DNA from: Cheiracanthium punctorium
Taxonomy: Eukaryota > Arthropoda > Arachnida > Araneae > Cheiracanthiidae
DNA: 64,000 nt
Assembly (NCBI GenBank): GCA_038373885.1
Contig: JAWZYV010015837.1
Span: 1,178,001 to 1,242,000 of the forward strand
Direction: 5' to 3'
Position 1 is the first letter of the stretch. Each line of letters starts with the position of its first letter. Under the pieces are notes generated by a model. That model saw only the letters and a program-made list of their open reading frames with translations. It did no database searches and was not told the DNA's origin. Shown piece by piece: positions 11,801 to 26,800 of this stretch. A program made the position numbers and the translations under genes.

Positions 11801-14800
11801 TATGGTATTCCGAAGATCATAACTCTTTCCTATATAGTTATTACTTTTTATATAATACTCATACATAGCAGACAATATCTTTAATAATTGTTTACTTGCT
11901 ACATTACTGTATGTATTACTTCCTGCTGTAGCAACTCAAAATTTTGATGGTGTTTTATGAAATTTAGGAATTAGTACAATGTAAGGATAGTTTAGATTGT
12001 TTTATATATATACATACAGTTGACTCCGGTTATAGTGAACCTCTGGGAACTGACAAATTACGTTCACTATATCCAAAGTTCACTAAAACTGATGTTCTGA
12101 TGTCTGATAACAATAAAACAATACAAAACTAGAAAATCGAATTTTATACAAGCACTGAATGTTTAATAAGTAAATCAAGCTTAATGGATTGCATTTATGG
12201 CTCTAGAACTAGTTGTTAAGTAAAAATAACAAGTAATAACATTTATAGAAATAATGTAAATTCCATTCAGTTGGCAAAAGGTGCTGTCGCTTTTAACCTG
12301 TGACATTGCATGGAGAATGGCAAATGAAATTGTCCAAACTCAAGACGAAAATTAAGCTTTGGGCTCACTTTCAAAAGTACCCTTTTTTTGTTAATGAATG
12401 CTTTTAAAGGGTAGGATGCATTACAGCATTGAAAAAATTATGACCCCCTCCTGTCCCTTCCTCCTTGTTAAAGTAAGTTAGTCTAGACACTGGCAATTCA
12501 CTTGTATTTCGGAACAGGTGCTTGATAACCTTTCTCTCTACTTGAACACACAAGATACACTCTTTGTAGAATCGAACAACATTGCCTCTGCCGTCCAGAA
12601 ATTTTTAAGTTCACTGTAACCAAAATCGTGGATCACTAAAACCGAAAATGTACATTTCTAATGTATGTTAATTGGAACTGAGGAAATTCGTTCACTATAT
12701 CCGGAGTTGACTGTGTGTATATATATATAATAGAAATACTGCTGACTCATCATGAGATCTCCAACACTATGAAACCCACAAACTTGAAAATTGACATGTA
12801 TGTTCCTTTTAGCTTCTAGGTGCTTCCTAAGAAAGAATTTTTCGAAATTTGAATTACAAGGGAGTGCACAAAAAATAAGCAAATATGTATGTCAAATATC
12901 ACACCAAGCACAAATCTTTAGAGTTAGTTTTTATCTTTAAGCATGGGAGTTTGAAATGATTGTAATAATCTTTGTAATTTGAAAAGTCACGTGACATAAT
13001 CAATCTGCATGAAACAAATCTAGCCAAATACATTCATCATTTTGCAACTTTTGAATTTTTTCAATCTTATGATATTTTTCTGCTGGTCATAAATTTTAGT
13101 CTGTGTTACTTTTTGAATGAGTTAAAACTATTTTTTAGCACTGGTGCTATTTTCTATTTCAGGATTTTGGTTTAAATTACTTTCCAAATTTATTAGCCCT
13201 TGGGTACTATTAATCTCACGCCAGTATTTGTGGGTTGAATGTTATTTAAATATAACAAAAAGACAAATATGGCTGACCCAAGTTAGACCTATGCATTGAC
13301 GATTGCACTTTCAAGCATAATGAAAGAAAGAATGAAAAATTTGGTTAAAAAATAAATTTGCCTGTTAAAGAAATTAAAGTTGAAATGCTTGATTTTAAAC
13401 AGATCAAATTTAAGACACTGAAAACAAATGATCTGTTTTGCAATTTTGACCATATTAATACTGAAGTTGAAAATTCTCTGTTGATGCTGAATGAGCTTGG
13501 CAACTAGTCAGCCTACTTAAAATGTTACAGAAAGCTTTAAAGTTCTTATTTGTTGAACATTTTTCCAAATTATTCCACCACTGGGCAGAACAAGCTAAAG
13601 TTCTTTATTACATCAAGAACATCAAAGGTGTGGATATATCTGCTTATCATTAATTTTAAAAGCTGAATGGTACAAGCTATTCAGGGTGTTTGCTTTACAG
13701 TCAATTCAGCATGGTTTTCTTGATCAAAAGATAAGCATTTTCCTGCATATTTATGATTCATTATATTTGTAAGATAATGAATTGGCAAAATTGCTTCAGT
13801 CACCTTACATTAAATTTTGTTTTTTTTTTTTGCATTTTCAGATCAAACAAAAACTTATTTGTTAAACTTAAAATTATGCTAGCTTGTTGTTTGGTATTTG
13901 TTTTGATTGCTAAGTGTATATTGTCACCAATGAGGGGTTTTCTTGACATTCAGTGACACAGAAAATTAGGAGTGTTCAGAAAGCTTGAGACCCCCCAAAA
14001 TTTATTGAATTTTTATATTACTAGTAGCATTTGTATTTTCTAATAATTTTACCTCAACTCTTCTGTGTAATATTATGCAGTTCATATTTTACACAGGCTG
14101 CCACCAGACCCCCTAAGTTTAATATGGATGTACCATGTATTTTGTATAGCCCACTCGTATTTTTTTTTTTTTTGGCCAAACCGCAACCAAGTACTGTATT
14201 TTGAAATAGGATTACCTTTCAGATTATCGACGCAACTCCCAAGTTCCATCGGAATGACAGCCATCTTGTTTCGAGACAAAAACACGTTGACAAAAATAAC
14301 ATATTTAACAAAAGACGAATAAATCTAACAAAAATACAAAAAAAAAAAAAAAGTCAACAATCCCTGTTATTGCAACCCCCCCCCCCTAAACCTTATAATT
14401 AAAATTCTCCCAATTGATATCTGTTATTATCTCAGAATTGATTTATACAAAACTTTTTTATCTTAAAAGGTGCATTAAGTTTACCTCTTAAATTCTCAAC
14501 GTAATTCCCGGCTTTCAAAATGGTGTGTTTTTCAAAATGTTTCAAAATTATTACTTTTTTTTTATTATTAAATTGCTATACTATTTGTAAATACTATACA
14601 GGGGAAAAAAATACATATATTAATAATTTATATGAAATCGATTCAATTACACATGCTGTGATGATAAAATTAATTTTATTTTATTATTTAATTAAATCGG
14701 ACATTAAAATGAACAAAAGAAACAAACCTAGTGGAAGCTGGAATCGAACTCGCTACCTACGATCCTGTAAATCAGCGCTTTTATGCTCTTCGCCATGGTC

Positions 14801-17800
14801 ACTCCCTTCGTTTTGCATCAAAAAAGTATTTAAGCTGCATATGCTGATTTTCGAATGTTCGGAGCGTGATTTCCTGAGAATGCCTGAAAGTTGCATCCTA
14901 AAATTTGCATCAGTGATTGTATGTCTCGTGAGCTATACTTGTACCAAATTTCATTCAAATTGGTGATTCCAAGGTCATGCCCTCTCCTTATCAGAAACTA
15001 CTACCGAACAGCAGCGCTGTAATCGCTGCTCATTGATTGGCCGAACCAATTGGTTGTGCGACCTGGCAGCAGTATGGGAAACTCATACATCGGTTAGTGT
15101 CACAACATTCGAGAATTTATCGCCAAGCTTGGCGACATTTTTTTGGTTAAAATTTAGGTGAGTGATACTAAAGGCTAGCCGTATATTTGATTTTTGAATT
15201 ATACTTTAGTTATCAATTTTCGATAACTCAGGTTTCAGGGAATGTAAAGATCTTTTCGAGTATATGATTTTTCTAAAAACTTAGTGAATTCTGCAATAAA
15301 TTGTAATTATTTTTTTTCTGAGAGTAACATTCTGTTAACTTTTTAAAACAGAAACAGAGAAATTCTACTTAAAAAAAAAAAAAATTAAACTGAACTTGTC
15401 TTTCTTTAAAGTTGGGATGGGTTTTTATTGGTTTAAAAAAGCTAGCTATTCTTATTTTTTTCTTTAAAAATTTAATATTTTAGCTGATGAAAACTTGGAA
15501 CTTCGTATTGTTGTGTTATTTAAAATCTGGACATTTCCATTTTCTATAATTTATTTCTGATGCATTATGACATTTTTAAGCATTCAAAAGTGTTTTCTGT
15601 TTAATTGTTCAGTTATGTAAAACACACAAACTGGTGTTAGACAAAGAAAATAAAAAAGTTTGCTTAAAACACACAATTTTACTTTTCTGAGAATTTTATT
15701 TAGAGTTTTTAATTTTGTTTGTTGAGTTGTTTCATGTCTGCTGGTAAGCATTTATAACAGTGATTCCTTTTATTTAAGATTGTATGTCTTTAAGAAAATA
15801 AAATATTTTGTGCATGTTTATTGTCAAGCTAATATTGTCAAATTTTCTTGAATTTTAGACCTAAGTATGCTCCCGAAGAAAGCAGTGAAGAGGAAAGTGA
15901 AGACGAGTTTCCTTTTGAGAAAAATAAGCCTGGTGCTGCTCCCCCTGAGCCCCCAGCTATTGATGATGAAGAAGCCTTAAAACTGGATCCACGACTACGT
16001 CGTTTGCTACAGAGAGAGAAGGAAGAAGATGATGAAGAAGACAGGTACATTTTTATTCAACAATTTTATTGAATAATAGTTATGCCTCTGCTAATAATGG
16101 ACAATTACAGTATTAAAGAAAGAAAAATAATAATATTTTAGCTATTTTATTTATTAGTTCATGTTAACTAAATTCAAGGGTTAGTACAATGAAAAAAGGA
16201 TATGCAGAAGCACAGAATGAGAATTTCCCTAGAGTTACTGAAGAAATGATAGTAAATCATTTTAAAGACTGAACAGAATACAGATTCTGATTTACAAAAT
16301 GTTTTACAGCAGTAGAATGTACAATAACTATTTCTAGCAAATACATTCGTAATACAGTTAAATAATTTGAGAAGTGAATGTATTTTTAAAAAATCTACAA
16401 TATAAAAACTTTGAAAGCATTCAAATTTAAAAGTTTTCCCTTCTAAGATCTTACGCTAGTGTTGCCACCTGTAGGTCAGGTACCCAGATAAAAAATTCTC
16501 CATTTTAAATGCTGACTGTAGGTTATTTTTTCACATTTATTGGTCTTAAAAATTTGTAGTTTAATTACACACAAGACACTTACACAACAAATGCTTTCAC
16601 TTCACATAGTACCAAGAAACATTCACAGAGATTATTCAAGCGAACAGCATTTATGTTCTCTTTATTTACTATTACACATTTTAAAAATACTCTTAAAATA
16701 TACATAATAGGAAGAATTACACTAAAAATATAAAGAACTTTCATCAATTTGATCTTCACAAATCCAACAAGATGAATTAGATTGGCAGCATATGATCTCT
16801 TTTCATCGCTAGGCACCGATGGTTTCTTTTGTTGCTTTTTTTTGGAACCATGATAAATTTCTTTTTAGGTGTTGAAATAGAACTGTTAATGCACTTAGGT
16901 ACAATGCAACATTTGTAAGACATCTTTACGTCATGGAGTGTATTTAAAAATAAATGATAAAAGACAGTAAAATATGTATTTAAAGAGAAGCTATTTCAAA
17001 GATAACATCCACTGACTGTTCTTAGCTGAAATCCCCAGCCTGCAGAATGGAGCTTGTGAGGTCACTGGCATGATTATCACATGACTTCTGTTTTTGAGCG
17101 AAACCAAAACTATACATTTTTAAATTTTAAATAAAACAATTAATAATGATCAGAATGCCATAATTTTTTGTTTTTAGGTATTTCTAAGCATTCTGAACAA
17201 ATTTCTGGAAAAAAAAAAAAAAAAAAAAAAAAACTACAATTGCCTGTTGTGTAGATAGTAGACACTGGTTATAATGTACACTCATGGGACCTAAAAGAGT
17301 TGTTGTAGCCAAAGTACGTTATAAGCAATACCACTGGCAAGATTCAATATTAACAAAAAATAAATAAATAAAATAAAAATAAAAAAATAAAGTGGGTTCA
17401 TAATGTCACATGTGTTTTAAACAGGTCTGATTTTTTAAAATTTAAATTAAATAAACAGAAAATTCTTTATTGCTTGCAATTTTTATTGAGATAATTAATC
17501 TGTAATTTTCTTTTGTTTTAAATGGGCAGATGCTACTTTAAAAATACTGTTTTGGATTTCCATAATAGACTTTTGTAGAGTCTCTGTATCATCACTGCAA
17601 CATTCAAGTGATAATGTTTTTGCAGCATTTAATGTGTTGGGTATGCTTGGTATAGGATCCTCTATTTCTTCACTATCATCAGAATTATTTTTTTCTTCCA
17701 CTGGCTTTGTGATGGAAGCAGTGATATTGCTGTCAGACAGAATTTCGGATGTTACTGATTAGTCATCTAGTGAAACAAACCAATCGATATATTCTTGATG

Positions 17801-20800
17801 GTTAAATGTCTTGATGCTTTGTTTCTTCAACCATTCAGATAATGGAATATTTTCATCCTCATCGTACTCTCCAGCTAGGAGACCTGCATGTCGAAAACAA
17901 TTCCTAATTGTGGAGGAAGAAATGCATAGCTAAGATTGATTCAACATTGTAATAGCGTGTAAAAGTGAAATGCTCAATTGTTCACCATTGCTTTGCGCAA
18001 GAAATAGCTGTTGTATTAAACTTTTTCTGTACAATGACTTCAGACTTCGAATCACCCCTTGATCCATAGGCTGACGTTTCGAAGTCGTATTTGGTGGCAA
18101 AAACAATAATTCAATGGAACTGAAGTTTTCCATATGTGGATGTGCTGCACAATTTTCCAAAACTAATAAAATTTTTCTTCTATTTTGTGACAGCTGTTTA
18201 TCCCATAATTGAATTTCTTCAGAAAATATTTCTGCTGTCATCCACACCTTATGATTAGCAGTATATATCGCACAGGCAATTTTTTCACATTTCTGAAGCA
18301 TCTCGGGTTTTTAGATTTCCCTATAACCACTAGTTTTGTTCAGTGGCACTCATATTTGCACATAAGAACACAGCCAGTCTATCCTTAGATTGTTTTCCAC
18401 CAACAAACCTTTCACTTTAAATTTGAGAGTTTTATCAGGGGTATTAAAAAAAATCAAAAAAATCCTGTTTTGTCACCAGGGTGTCCACCGGTGACTGAAA
18501 AAGCAACTTTTGCTACTAATTTAAAGGTAAGGCGACTTTTTTGAATAAAAAATGTCATTTTCATACTATTTTCAAGTTTTAGGCTACTTGTACCTTACTC
18601 TAGGTGACTCATTTGAAAATCAGATTCAGATAGGTTTATTGTCTCAAAGAAAGTATCTCAAAATTGGCTCAGTATTTTAAAATAACATTTCAAAGCAGTT
18701 AATTGATCATGCAGCATGTCCACTGGTAACTAAAAAAGAGTGAGTTCTAAGATAAGACAACTTGGTATACTTTTTTGATTAAAAAATGCCATTTTTATGC
18801 TGTTTTCAAATATTCACAGACTTTCCCTGTACTTTAGGCAACTGTCTTGAATCAGAGAAATACACATCTTATTCTTTTTTATTTCCCTTTCTCTTCCAAG
18901 CTTTATTTGCAATCAGAATCATTTCTAAAAGCCTCTCTAAAACTGTCTGTTTTAGGGTAACAAGCAGTGATTTATTCATTGCTACAATTTTGTATACAGT
19001 TAAAGGCTGACAATGCAAGATAACTAGGAAATATAGTGTAATTTTTAAAACAAAGTTATTGCATTTTGTGCACTTAAAAAAAAAAAAAAATTAATATCTC
19101 TAGAAAATTTTATAATTGTTACTTTTCAATCAGGGTATAATGTATGAGAAGTGTGAGCAAATGTGTGAGAGAAAACAAGAAAATATAATGATCAAATAAA
19201 AAGAAAAATCAGTTTTGTTATCTAATTGTACTTTTTTTAATGCTACAATGCCTGCAATACATTTTTAAATTAAACTTTTTGCTGCAACTATGTGACTACT
19301 AAAATTAAGAAAAAGTATGGAGTAAGAATAAAGCTATTTTGGCTACTTTCTTATGAGACTACTAAGGCTACTCTTTTTGCCTCCTGACAGTAATGGACTT
19401 CCTTATAATGTAATATTTTCTAATATATCTCTTGCAGAAATCAGTGTACATTTCATGTTTTTTTTTTTTTTTTTTTTAGTAGTAAAGAGTTTTTAACTTG
19501 CCTTCTTATTTCAGCTCAAATAACAAGGTTATTAAATGAGAACACTGTTTATCTTTTTACGAATGACTTAAAATTTTGACAATCGTACCTTTTGTGTATA
19601 AGTAAATCCTTAAGGAATAATTTTTTTCCCCCCCTCCTTATAGAATTGAAAGACATCGTCACATTCATGAACCAGTTGTGCAAGAAGAAATGAGTGAAGT
19701 TGAAGAAGCTGATGATGCTCCTAAACGATGGAAAGATGAAGATGAAAGTAGTGATGAAGAAGAGTTGGATGATGATGTAAAGTTTTCCCTTTTTTTTTTT
19801 AAATGTAGAAATGAACTTAGTGGTTGCTTCACTTGTACATTTTAAATTGTTTTCTGGTAGTAATAACTTTTGGTGTATCTTCTTAATTTTTACATCTTTT
19901 GATATGCCATCAGTGATTCAACAATGACTGTATATATGAGGTTTAATTTTTAAAAATTTCAATTTCAATTTTTCCTTGTTTAGAACTTTGTCGTTACAAT
20001 AAAAAATCAGTGCTAATAATGTAATGTTAAAGGTTAAAAAAAAAAAAAAAAGTTAATATGAAAACATTCTTAGACATCAATGATATAATTCAACTTTTAA
20101 AGTGAATGATGTTCATTTAAGCTTTTCTCTATAATCCCGCCCCTGATTTTTTTAGCAAAAATTTTTGTTGTTAGTTCTCATGTTTGACAGTTAAATAAGC
20201 TAAAAATTGATACGTTTTGATGATGAAGTTTTATGAATGATTTGAGTTACAAATTTAAGCCATTAAGAAGGGAACACTCTTCATATTATTTCTGTTTTCA
20301 TTTATTATTTCATTTTGGGTAAAATGTTTTAAGTGCTGAACACTATAATCGCCCCCCCCCCTCCTGATTTTTTTTAGCAAAAATTTTTGTTGTTAGTTTT
20401 CAGATTTGACAGTTAAATCAGCTAAAAATTAATAGGTTTTGATGGTAGATTTTATGGATGATTTGAGATACAAGATTTAAGCCATTAAAAAGGAAACACT
20501 CTTCATATTATTATTTCTTGTTTTTCATTTATTATTTCATTTTGAGTAAAATGTTTTAAGTGCTGAAGTGCAAAATAGAATTTATTGTTTGAAAGTAATG
20601 CATAACCTTTACTTGCATGGATTTCTTAAACTATTTTAAAAAACATGTTTAGTGCTACATTACTATTGAAACACATTATGTAACATGCAATATACCTATA
20701 AAATAGTAATTACTTAAAGCAAGTTTTGCCGTCTATTATTTATGGATGCAACAATTTGAAATTGTGACTTTGGTACATTCTGGAATAAGAAAAGTGTATT

Positions 20801-23800
20801 TTGCAAGTATAGTAATGTGAAGGTTTTTAAACAAGCAACATATTTTACTTATTGTTTGTTGTAAATTATCTGAATTGTAAAATTCTTACAGCTGTAAATT
20901 ACAATTACAAGTTAGTACTTTTAGAATTCTCATTGAATTAAATTTAAAGTCTTGTTCAGTGGTCTTCACCAGCAAATAATGTGGCAATTGAAAATAAAGT
21001 GTTCTGCCTCGAAAATTTTGCCAGTCATTCAGCACTACAAAAAGTCTGTGCAGTTTAATCAATTTAAAGGATTTAGATTTTCATATTTTGTTAAACATTA
21101 ACAAAATCTTGCTAGGCAATGAATCTGGTTGAAATGCTTAGTGAGTATCCTGTAGAGGATTCTAATCTTTAATTAATGCTAAAGAGTTTTTTAGAATTAT
21201 GTTGCAAAAATTTTTAGCATATGGCCATTAATTTATCATTTCCCCCCCCCTCCATTATTAGCATATTTCATATGTAAATTTATATTTCTAGGAAATTGAA
21301 AGAAGAAGGTTAATGCTAAAAAAGAAAGCCCAGGAAAAAATTCAAGAAGAAGAGGTATTAATTTTTAATAATTATTTAATTTAACAAAATTTTTGCTTCA
21401 AAACACATTTTCAATGATGTTAATTTTGTAATTCCCCCAAGTAAGCAGTCAAACAAGATAACAATATTGTGCTAAGAAAGATGATGCTTAATATAACTGC
21501 AGAAGTTTTATTTTGTAATTAATATTAAAAAAAACCTTATATTAATAGTTAAAAATTAGTTGAACAGATAAGAAAGATGATGCTTATCTGTTCAACTAAT
21601 TTTTAACTATTAATATGAGGTTTTTTTTAATATTAATTACAAAATAAAACTTCTGCAGTTATATTTTATGCATTTCAGTTATTTTTAAGTACAGTCAACT
21701 CCCTCTAATCCGCACTCACTGGGACCAAGGGTTGTGCGGATTACAGGATTTTGCGGATTATAGATCATTTTTTTGTTTACATTTTTATATTTAGAATTTC
21801 CCTTTAAATTATAGTCAATTTACTGTAAACAAATAGGAAATGAGGAAAGAAAATGCATATGCTGTTGAATAAAAACACAATTAAATGTCAATATAAATAC
21901 AATAAATAATACAATTAAATTTACAGAGAATTTACTAAAGGACTGATGAAAGAAAATATTTATGCTGCTGAACTAAAACACTATTTTTAATATTAAATAC
22001 AATTACTAATACAAAATTAAAAGAATACTCCCTAAATTTTCTATTTATTTTTCATTTTTTCAAACATTGCAGTGATTGTAATTTGTTTAAGAGATTTAAT
22101 TTTTCTTCAGAAATTTTGTCCTGAAGCCTTCTAATTGTCAGTAACTCTTGGTCACTGCCAAATGATTGCTTTTGCAAAATGTTTAAATACTTGTCTCCCA
22201 CATGGGCGCCGACAGAATATTTCTCAGGGGGGGGGGGCAAAGACTACTTCAACGTATGGTTACCATTTTGGAAAGAGCAAAAAAGCAAGAAAAAACATTG
22301 CATACAAAAATCCAGGGGGGCATTCCCCCCCTTGCCCTATGCTGCCAGCACCCATGCTCCCATGCTCCCCTTCTTCAAAAGTAATAGTACAGTAGAGGAC
22401 CCAAATCCGGAAGTTTTTCAAAAAACAATTTTTTTTAAGTGCAGGTGTTGTTGTTGTTTTTAATTTCTTTGAAAGACTGTTTTTAACTAAATATATCTTA
22501 TAAAATAAACAAGCTCAATCAGAAAGGGAGGAATTTCACTGGTCGCTTGCGAAGGAGGGGGGGGGGGGGGCTTCAGTGCATCATTTGTATATTTGATATC
22601 TCAGTATTACATTAATTTTCGATCTTGCGAGGTAATTTTCGGTTTCTAGTTATGTAAAAATATTCTATGCTATTATATAACATACCTGCCAACTTTTACA
22701 GATTATCCGTAAAATTTACGGATTTTGGTATTATTTTACAGGTGTACGGATGATAGGTGAAATTTTACGGATTTTTAACGATTTTCAATGACGTTTTAAA
22801 TTGTCGTTTCTATCTGCTTACGGTCAGTTCGGAAGCCGGGCTTATCGTAGTTTGCGGGTGCACGCAATGATGGTAGCCTTGGTGCTGGATTTTCCCCTCA
22901 AAATTTCCCCTTTCAGCTCACTTTTCTCCCTCAACCACCTCCCCGTTTCTTCTTTCTTCCCTTCTCACCGTTGGCTTTGAACTATGTGATGCTCCGCACG
23001 GAGTTTGGCTTTACAGGGAAGTTACCTTACGTACTTACGCTGCGTGTTCGTCAGCCAATCAGCTTCGCGTTAGGGACAGAGGAAATCGGAGAACCACACG
23101 CCTTAGAACAAACTGGAAATCTCGCAGCACGAGGCGAGGCGAGTTCGTTAAAACTGGACGAAATCAAAGTGTGTATATAATTATACCTGAGCAAACAGCA
23201 AACCGATGGCGTTAAGTATGCCTAATAAATATTTCCAAGTATTTAAGGAAAGCTATAGTAAAGAATTTCCGTGTATAAAGTCATCAACAAAAGGCACGAA
23301 GTTTGCATTTTGCGCTGTGTGCTGTTCTCACTTCAACATTTCGCATGCTGGAAGAAACTATATTTATCGGCATGTAAGTGGTCCCAAGCACATCAGCACA
23401 GTGAAGTGTTCTGATAAGAATGTCAAAATGGACTCTTTTTTCGGTGCAAGCGACAGCCAGTCTGATGTGCTAAGGGCAGAATTACTCTTCACATCCTTTT
23501 TAATAGAACATAACATTCCAATAAGTGCCGCCGACCATGCCGGTCCACTATTTCGGAAAATGTTCCCAAAGTCCGAAATAGCGAAGAAATATGGATGTGC
23601 AAGAACTAAGACGACTGCTTTAATGAAAGAAATGTCTAATGACATAACTTCTTCAGTGGTCAGGTATTTGCTAGAAGGCCCATTTACTGCAGCCTGCGAT
23701 GGCAGCAATGATAACAACGATGACAAACTCTATCCAATTGTTGTCACCTTTTTTAACAGATCGGAAAATCAGATCCAAAGTAAGCTGTTAAGCATTCCTA

Positions 23801-26800
23801 ATTTGTCTGTTGATTCTACAGGAAAAAATATAAGTGAGCTAATTTTAAATGAATTTGAACGCATGCACATTCCTTTTGAACATTGTATGAGTTTCATGTC
23901 TGATAATGCAAATGTAATGCAAGGCCAAAAAAATGGTGTTATTGCTTTCTTGAAAGAAAAACAAATAAATTTATTTTCTGTTGGTTCTCTTTCCATCTCG
24001 TAAACTTAGCCTCAGAAAAATGTGCTGCCACATTGCCTGTGAAAATAGATGAAATTTTAGTTGAAATTTATTACTATCTGAATAAAAGCTGTAAAAGAAA
24101 ACAAAACCTACGTAAATTCCAAGAGCTTTACGATACAGAAGCACAAAAAATTTTAAAACACGTGTGTACAAGATGGCTGTCTTTGGGACGAAGTCTCAAT
24201 CGTCTTGTGGATCAGTGGGATCCGTTAACTAGTTTTTTCAAAGATGAAGTCAGAAGTCAGAAAAGCAAATTATCACCAAGCATTGTTTCATATAAAATTC
24301 CTCAAAAGTCCAAATGTATTTCCAGTGATAAATTGGACAAAAAGTCTACTGATATATCTAGTAAAAAATCAGGCAAACAGAATTCTGAGGCTACTTCAAG
24401 TTATCAGTCAGACAAAAAGAAGTCTGAAAATACTGTGTCCTGTAGTAAATCAGGCAAAAATAAATTGTCCCTTAAAAGGAAGAGTAAGTGTTCTGAAAAC
24501 CCTGCTGCAAAAAGATGTAGAGCAGCAGAAAAAAATCTAAATCGAGAAGAAAAAATATTTATGTTCCTTTCGTCTGAACTTAATAAACCATTCAGTCTTT
24601 TTTTATTGAATGTCATTCCTATTTTTGAAGGGCCAAATACCATCTTACAGTCTGGAGAACCGCTCATCCATAAATTGAGAGAGATCTTCTTTACTTTGTT
24701 AAAAGAGCTCTTTTCAAGGTTTGTCAAACCTGCAGAGGTGAAGAAGGAATCTTCTTTAGATGTGAATTATCATTTATCCACCAATCACAAAGAGTACTCT
24801 GATATTGTGATTGGGAGCTCCGCTCAAAATGCATTATCACGTTTAACTGAGGAAGAGAGGAAAGGTTTTTACAGTGCTGTTATAAAATATCTTGAAACAG
24901 CTTGTGATTATATTATTAATAAATTTCCACTGAGTGATGAGGTGTTGTTGCATGCACAAGTGGCAGATTTGCAAAAGTTGGAGTGTTCCAAGTTTGCCAG
25001 TGTTAAGTATTTTGTGCAGAAGTTTCCTTTTCTGATAGAAGAACATTATAAAAACCAAGACAAAGCTTTAGATCAGGGTGTCTACCGGTCATGAAAATCA
25101 TGAAAGTCATGAAAAAGTCACGATTTCAGAAAATGGTCACGAAAGTCATGAAAAGTCATGAATTTTGCCTTTCAGTCATGAATTTTTCCGCTTAAAAAAA
25201 ATAAATTCCCCTTTCCAGGCCATTTTATATCAAATGGATGCTTGCAACGGTCTTGACATCATCGGAAATTTGTAAGTCTTTGTCATAACTGCAAGCGGGA
25301 CGATCGTAAACGAAACAGAACTTGTCGTAGTTTGTTTTTGGGTGCGTTCAGACTGTCACCTTTGAGTAACTCGAGAAAAACCCAAGTCGTTCACGATGCC
25401 AGATTTGATCTTTCCGAGGAGATAAACAAAGCGTTCACGCTGCCAAGCTGAGTAGCATTACTATATGTATTTGTTAATTATACGAAATTCGACATTACAA
25501 TGACATATGCAACAATAATTTTTACAGTTAATTAAGGTCATGAAATTTGTGCGCAAAGGTCATGAAAATCATGAAAAAGTCATGAAATTCAGTTTATGAA
25601 ACCTGGTAGACACCCTGTAGATGTACTAGAAAAACAGTTTTGTTTGTTACAATTAGATGATATTTCTGATATTTTAAAGAAACATCACCGAATCGATGTT
25701 CAGTGGGTGGAAGTCGGGGAAAGTTACAAGTGCTGATGGACTACGTAAGTTCAGTGAGCTATCAAACATAATGCTGTCCATTCTGCTGATTCCTCATAGC
25801 AATGCAGAATGTGAGAGAACTTTTAGTGTTGTACGAAAAAACCACACAGAGTTTCGGTCCTCCATGTCACGTGAGACTTTAGAGAGCTTGCTGGTAGTAA
25901 AGTCCCATCGTACAACACTTTGTTATGATCAGCATTTCACTGAGGAGTTTTTGAAGAAAGCCAAAAAAGCTACTTCAGTTTCCTTAAATTCTGAGTTTTA
26001 ACTTTTGTATCAATGTTAAATCTGTTATAATAATGTAATGTGTGTACTAATGTAAAATCTGTTAAATTAATATAGTTATTAAAAAATATTAAACTATTAA
26101 TTCTTGAATTTAAACTTTTTTTTAAATGATCCATAAAGCTTCATCTGTATTTCATATATATAATGCTATCTGAAATTATAATTCTTAAAATGTGCTGTAA
26201 ATAATAAGTAGATAATTTGTATGCATTATACAGTAAATTTAGAATCACTACACTAACGATTTAAGGAATATCTGGATACAACACAGTTTTACTGATGTGA
26301 TGTGCAATTTTACTGAAATGAGCTTATAATTTTACTGATGTGAATTTTCCCAGGTTGGCAGGTATGATATGAGCTTTAAAAAGAAAAAGAATGTTATCCT
26401 CTTCACACACACACATGCATTTCATTTCAAGTGCTGATGATTCATTATTTCTGCTGGTGCTCCTCCGGCAGTTAAATGTAAACAAAGAGAGATGAGAAAC
26501 ACCATGTGGTCTGTGTTTATGCTTTTCTTTCTATCTTCCTACAGAACTGCAGTTATGTGGAGAAAGTTTTTGTTGCATAATAAATCGCTAGACAGAAGAT
26601 CAAAAGGTAAAGTAGGGGGGGGGGGGGAAGAATCGGAAAATTGTGCAACTGCTGTGTAGCCTGCCAAATCGCGGTTTGCATTTAAAGTTAAACATGTTAC
26701 ATATTTTCACCCAATTTTAATTGCAACGGTCAATCTTTACGATCGTCTCTGGAAAGAGTGAAGCGATGTGATTGGATGGTGCATTGCTTAGGAGTTCGTT

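Larger units (their letters stand above)
22681..26366 (+). mobile_element. hAT transposon inserted in Tigger MITE copy 1
   Basis: The TIRs CATACCTGCCAAC and GTTGGCAGGTATG are perfect 13-mers. The flanks are ATATAA (22675-22680) and ATATGA (26367-26372). The empty site is seen in Tigger copy 2 (42032-42045), which reads 'gctattatataagcttt'. It carries one transposase pseudogene and a later MITE. Confidence 0.92.

Noticed and set aside
14520..14966. 148-residue open frame in intron 2
   Set aside because: Composition is low complexity and it runs across the tRNA-derived promoter on the other strand. No homology signal.
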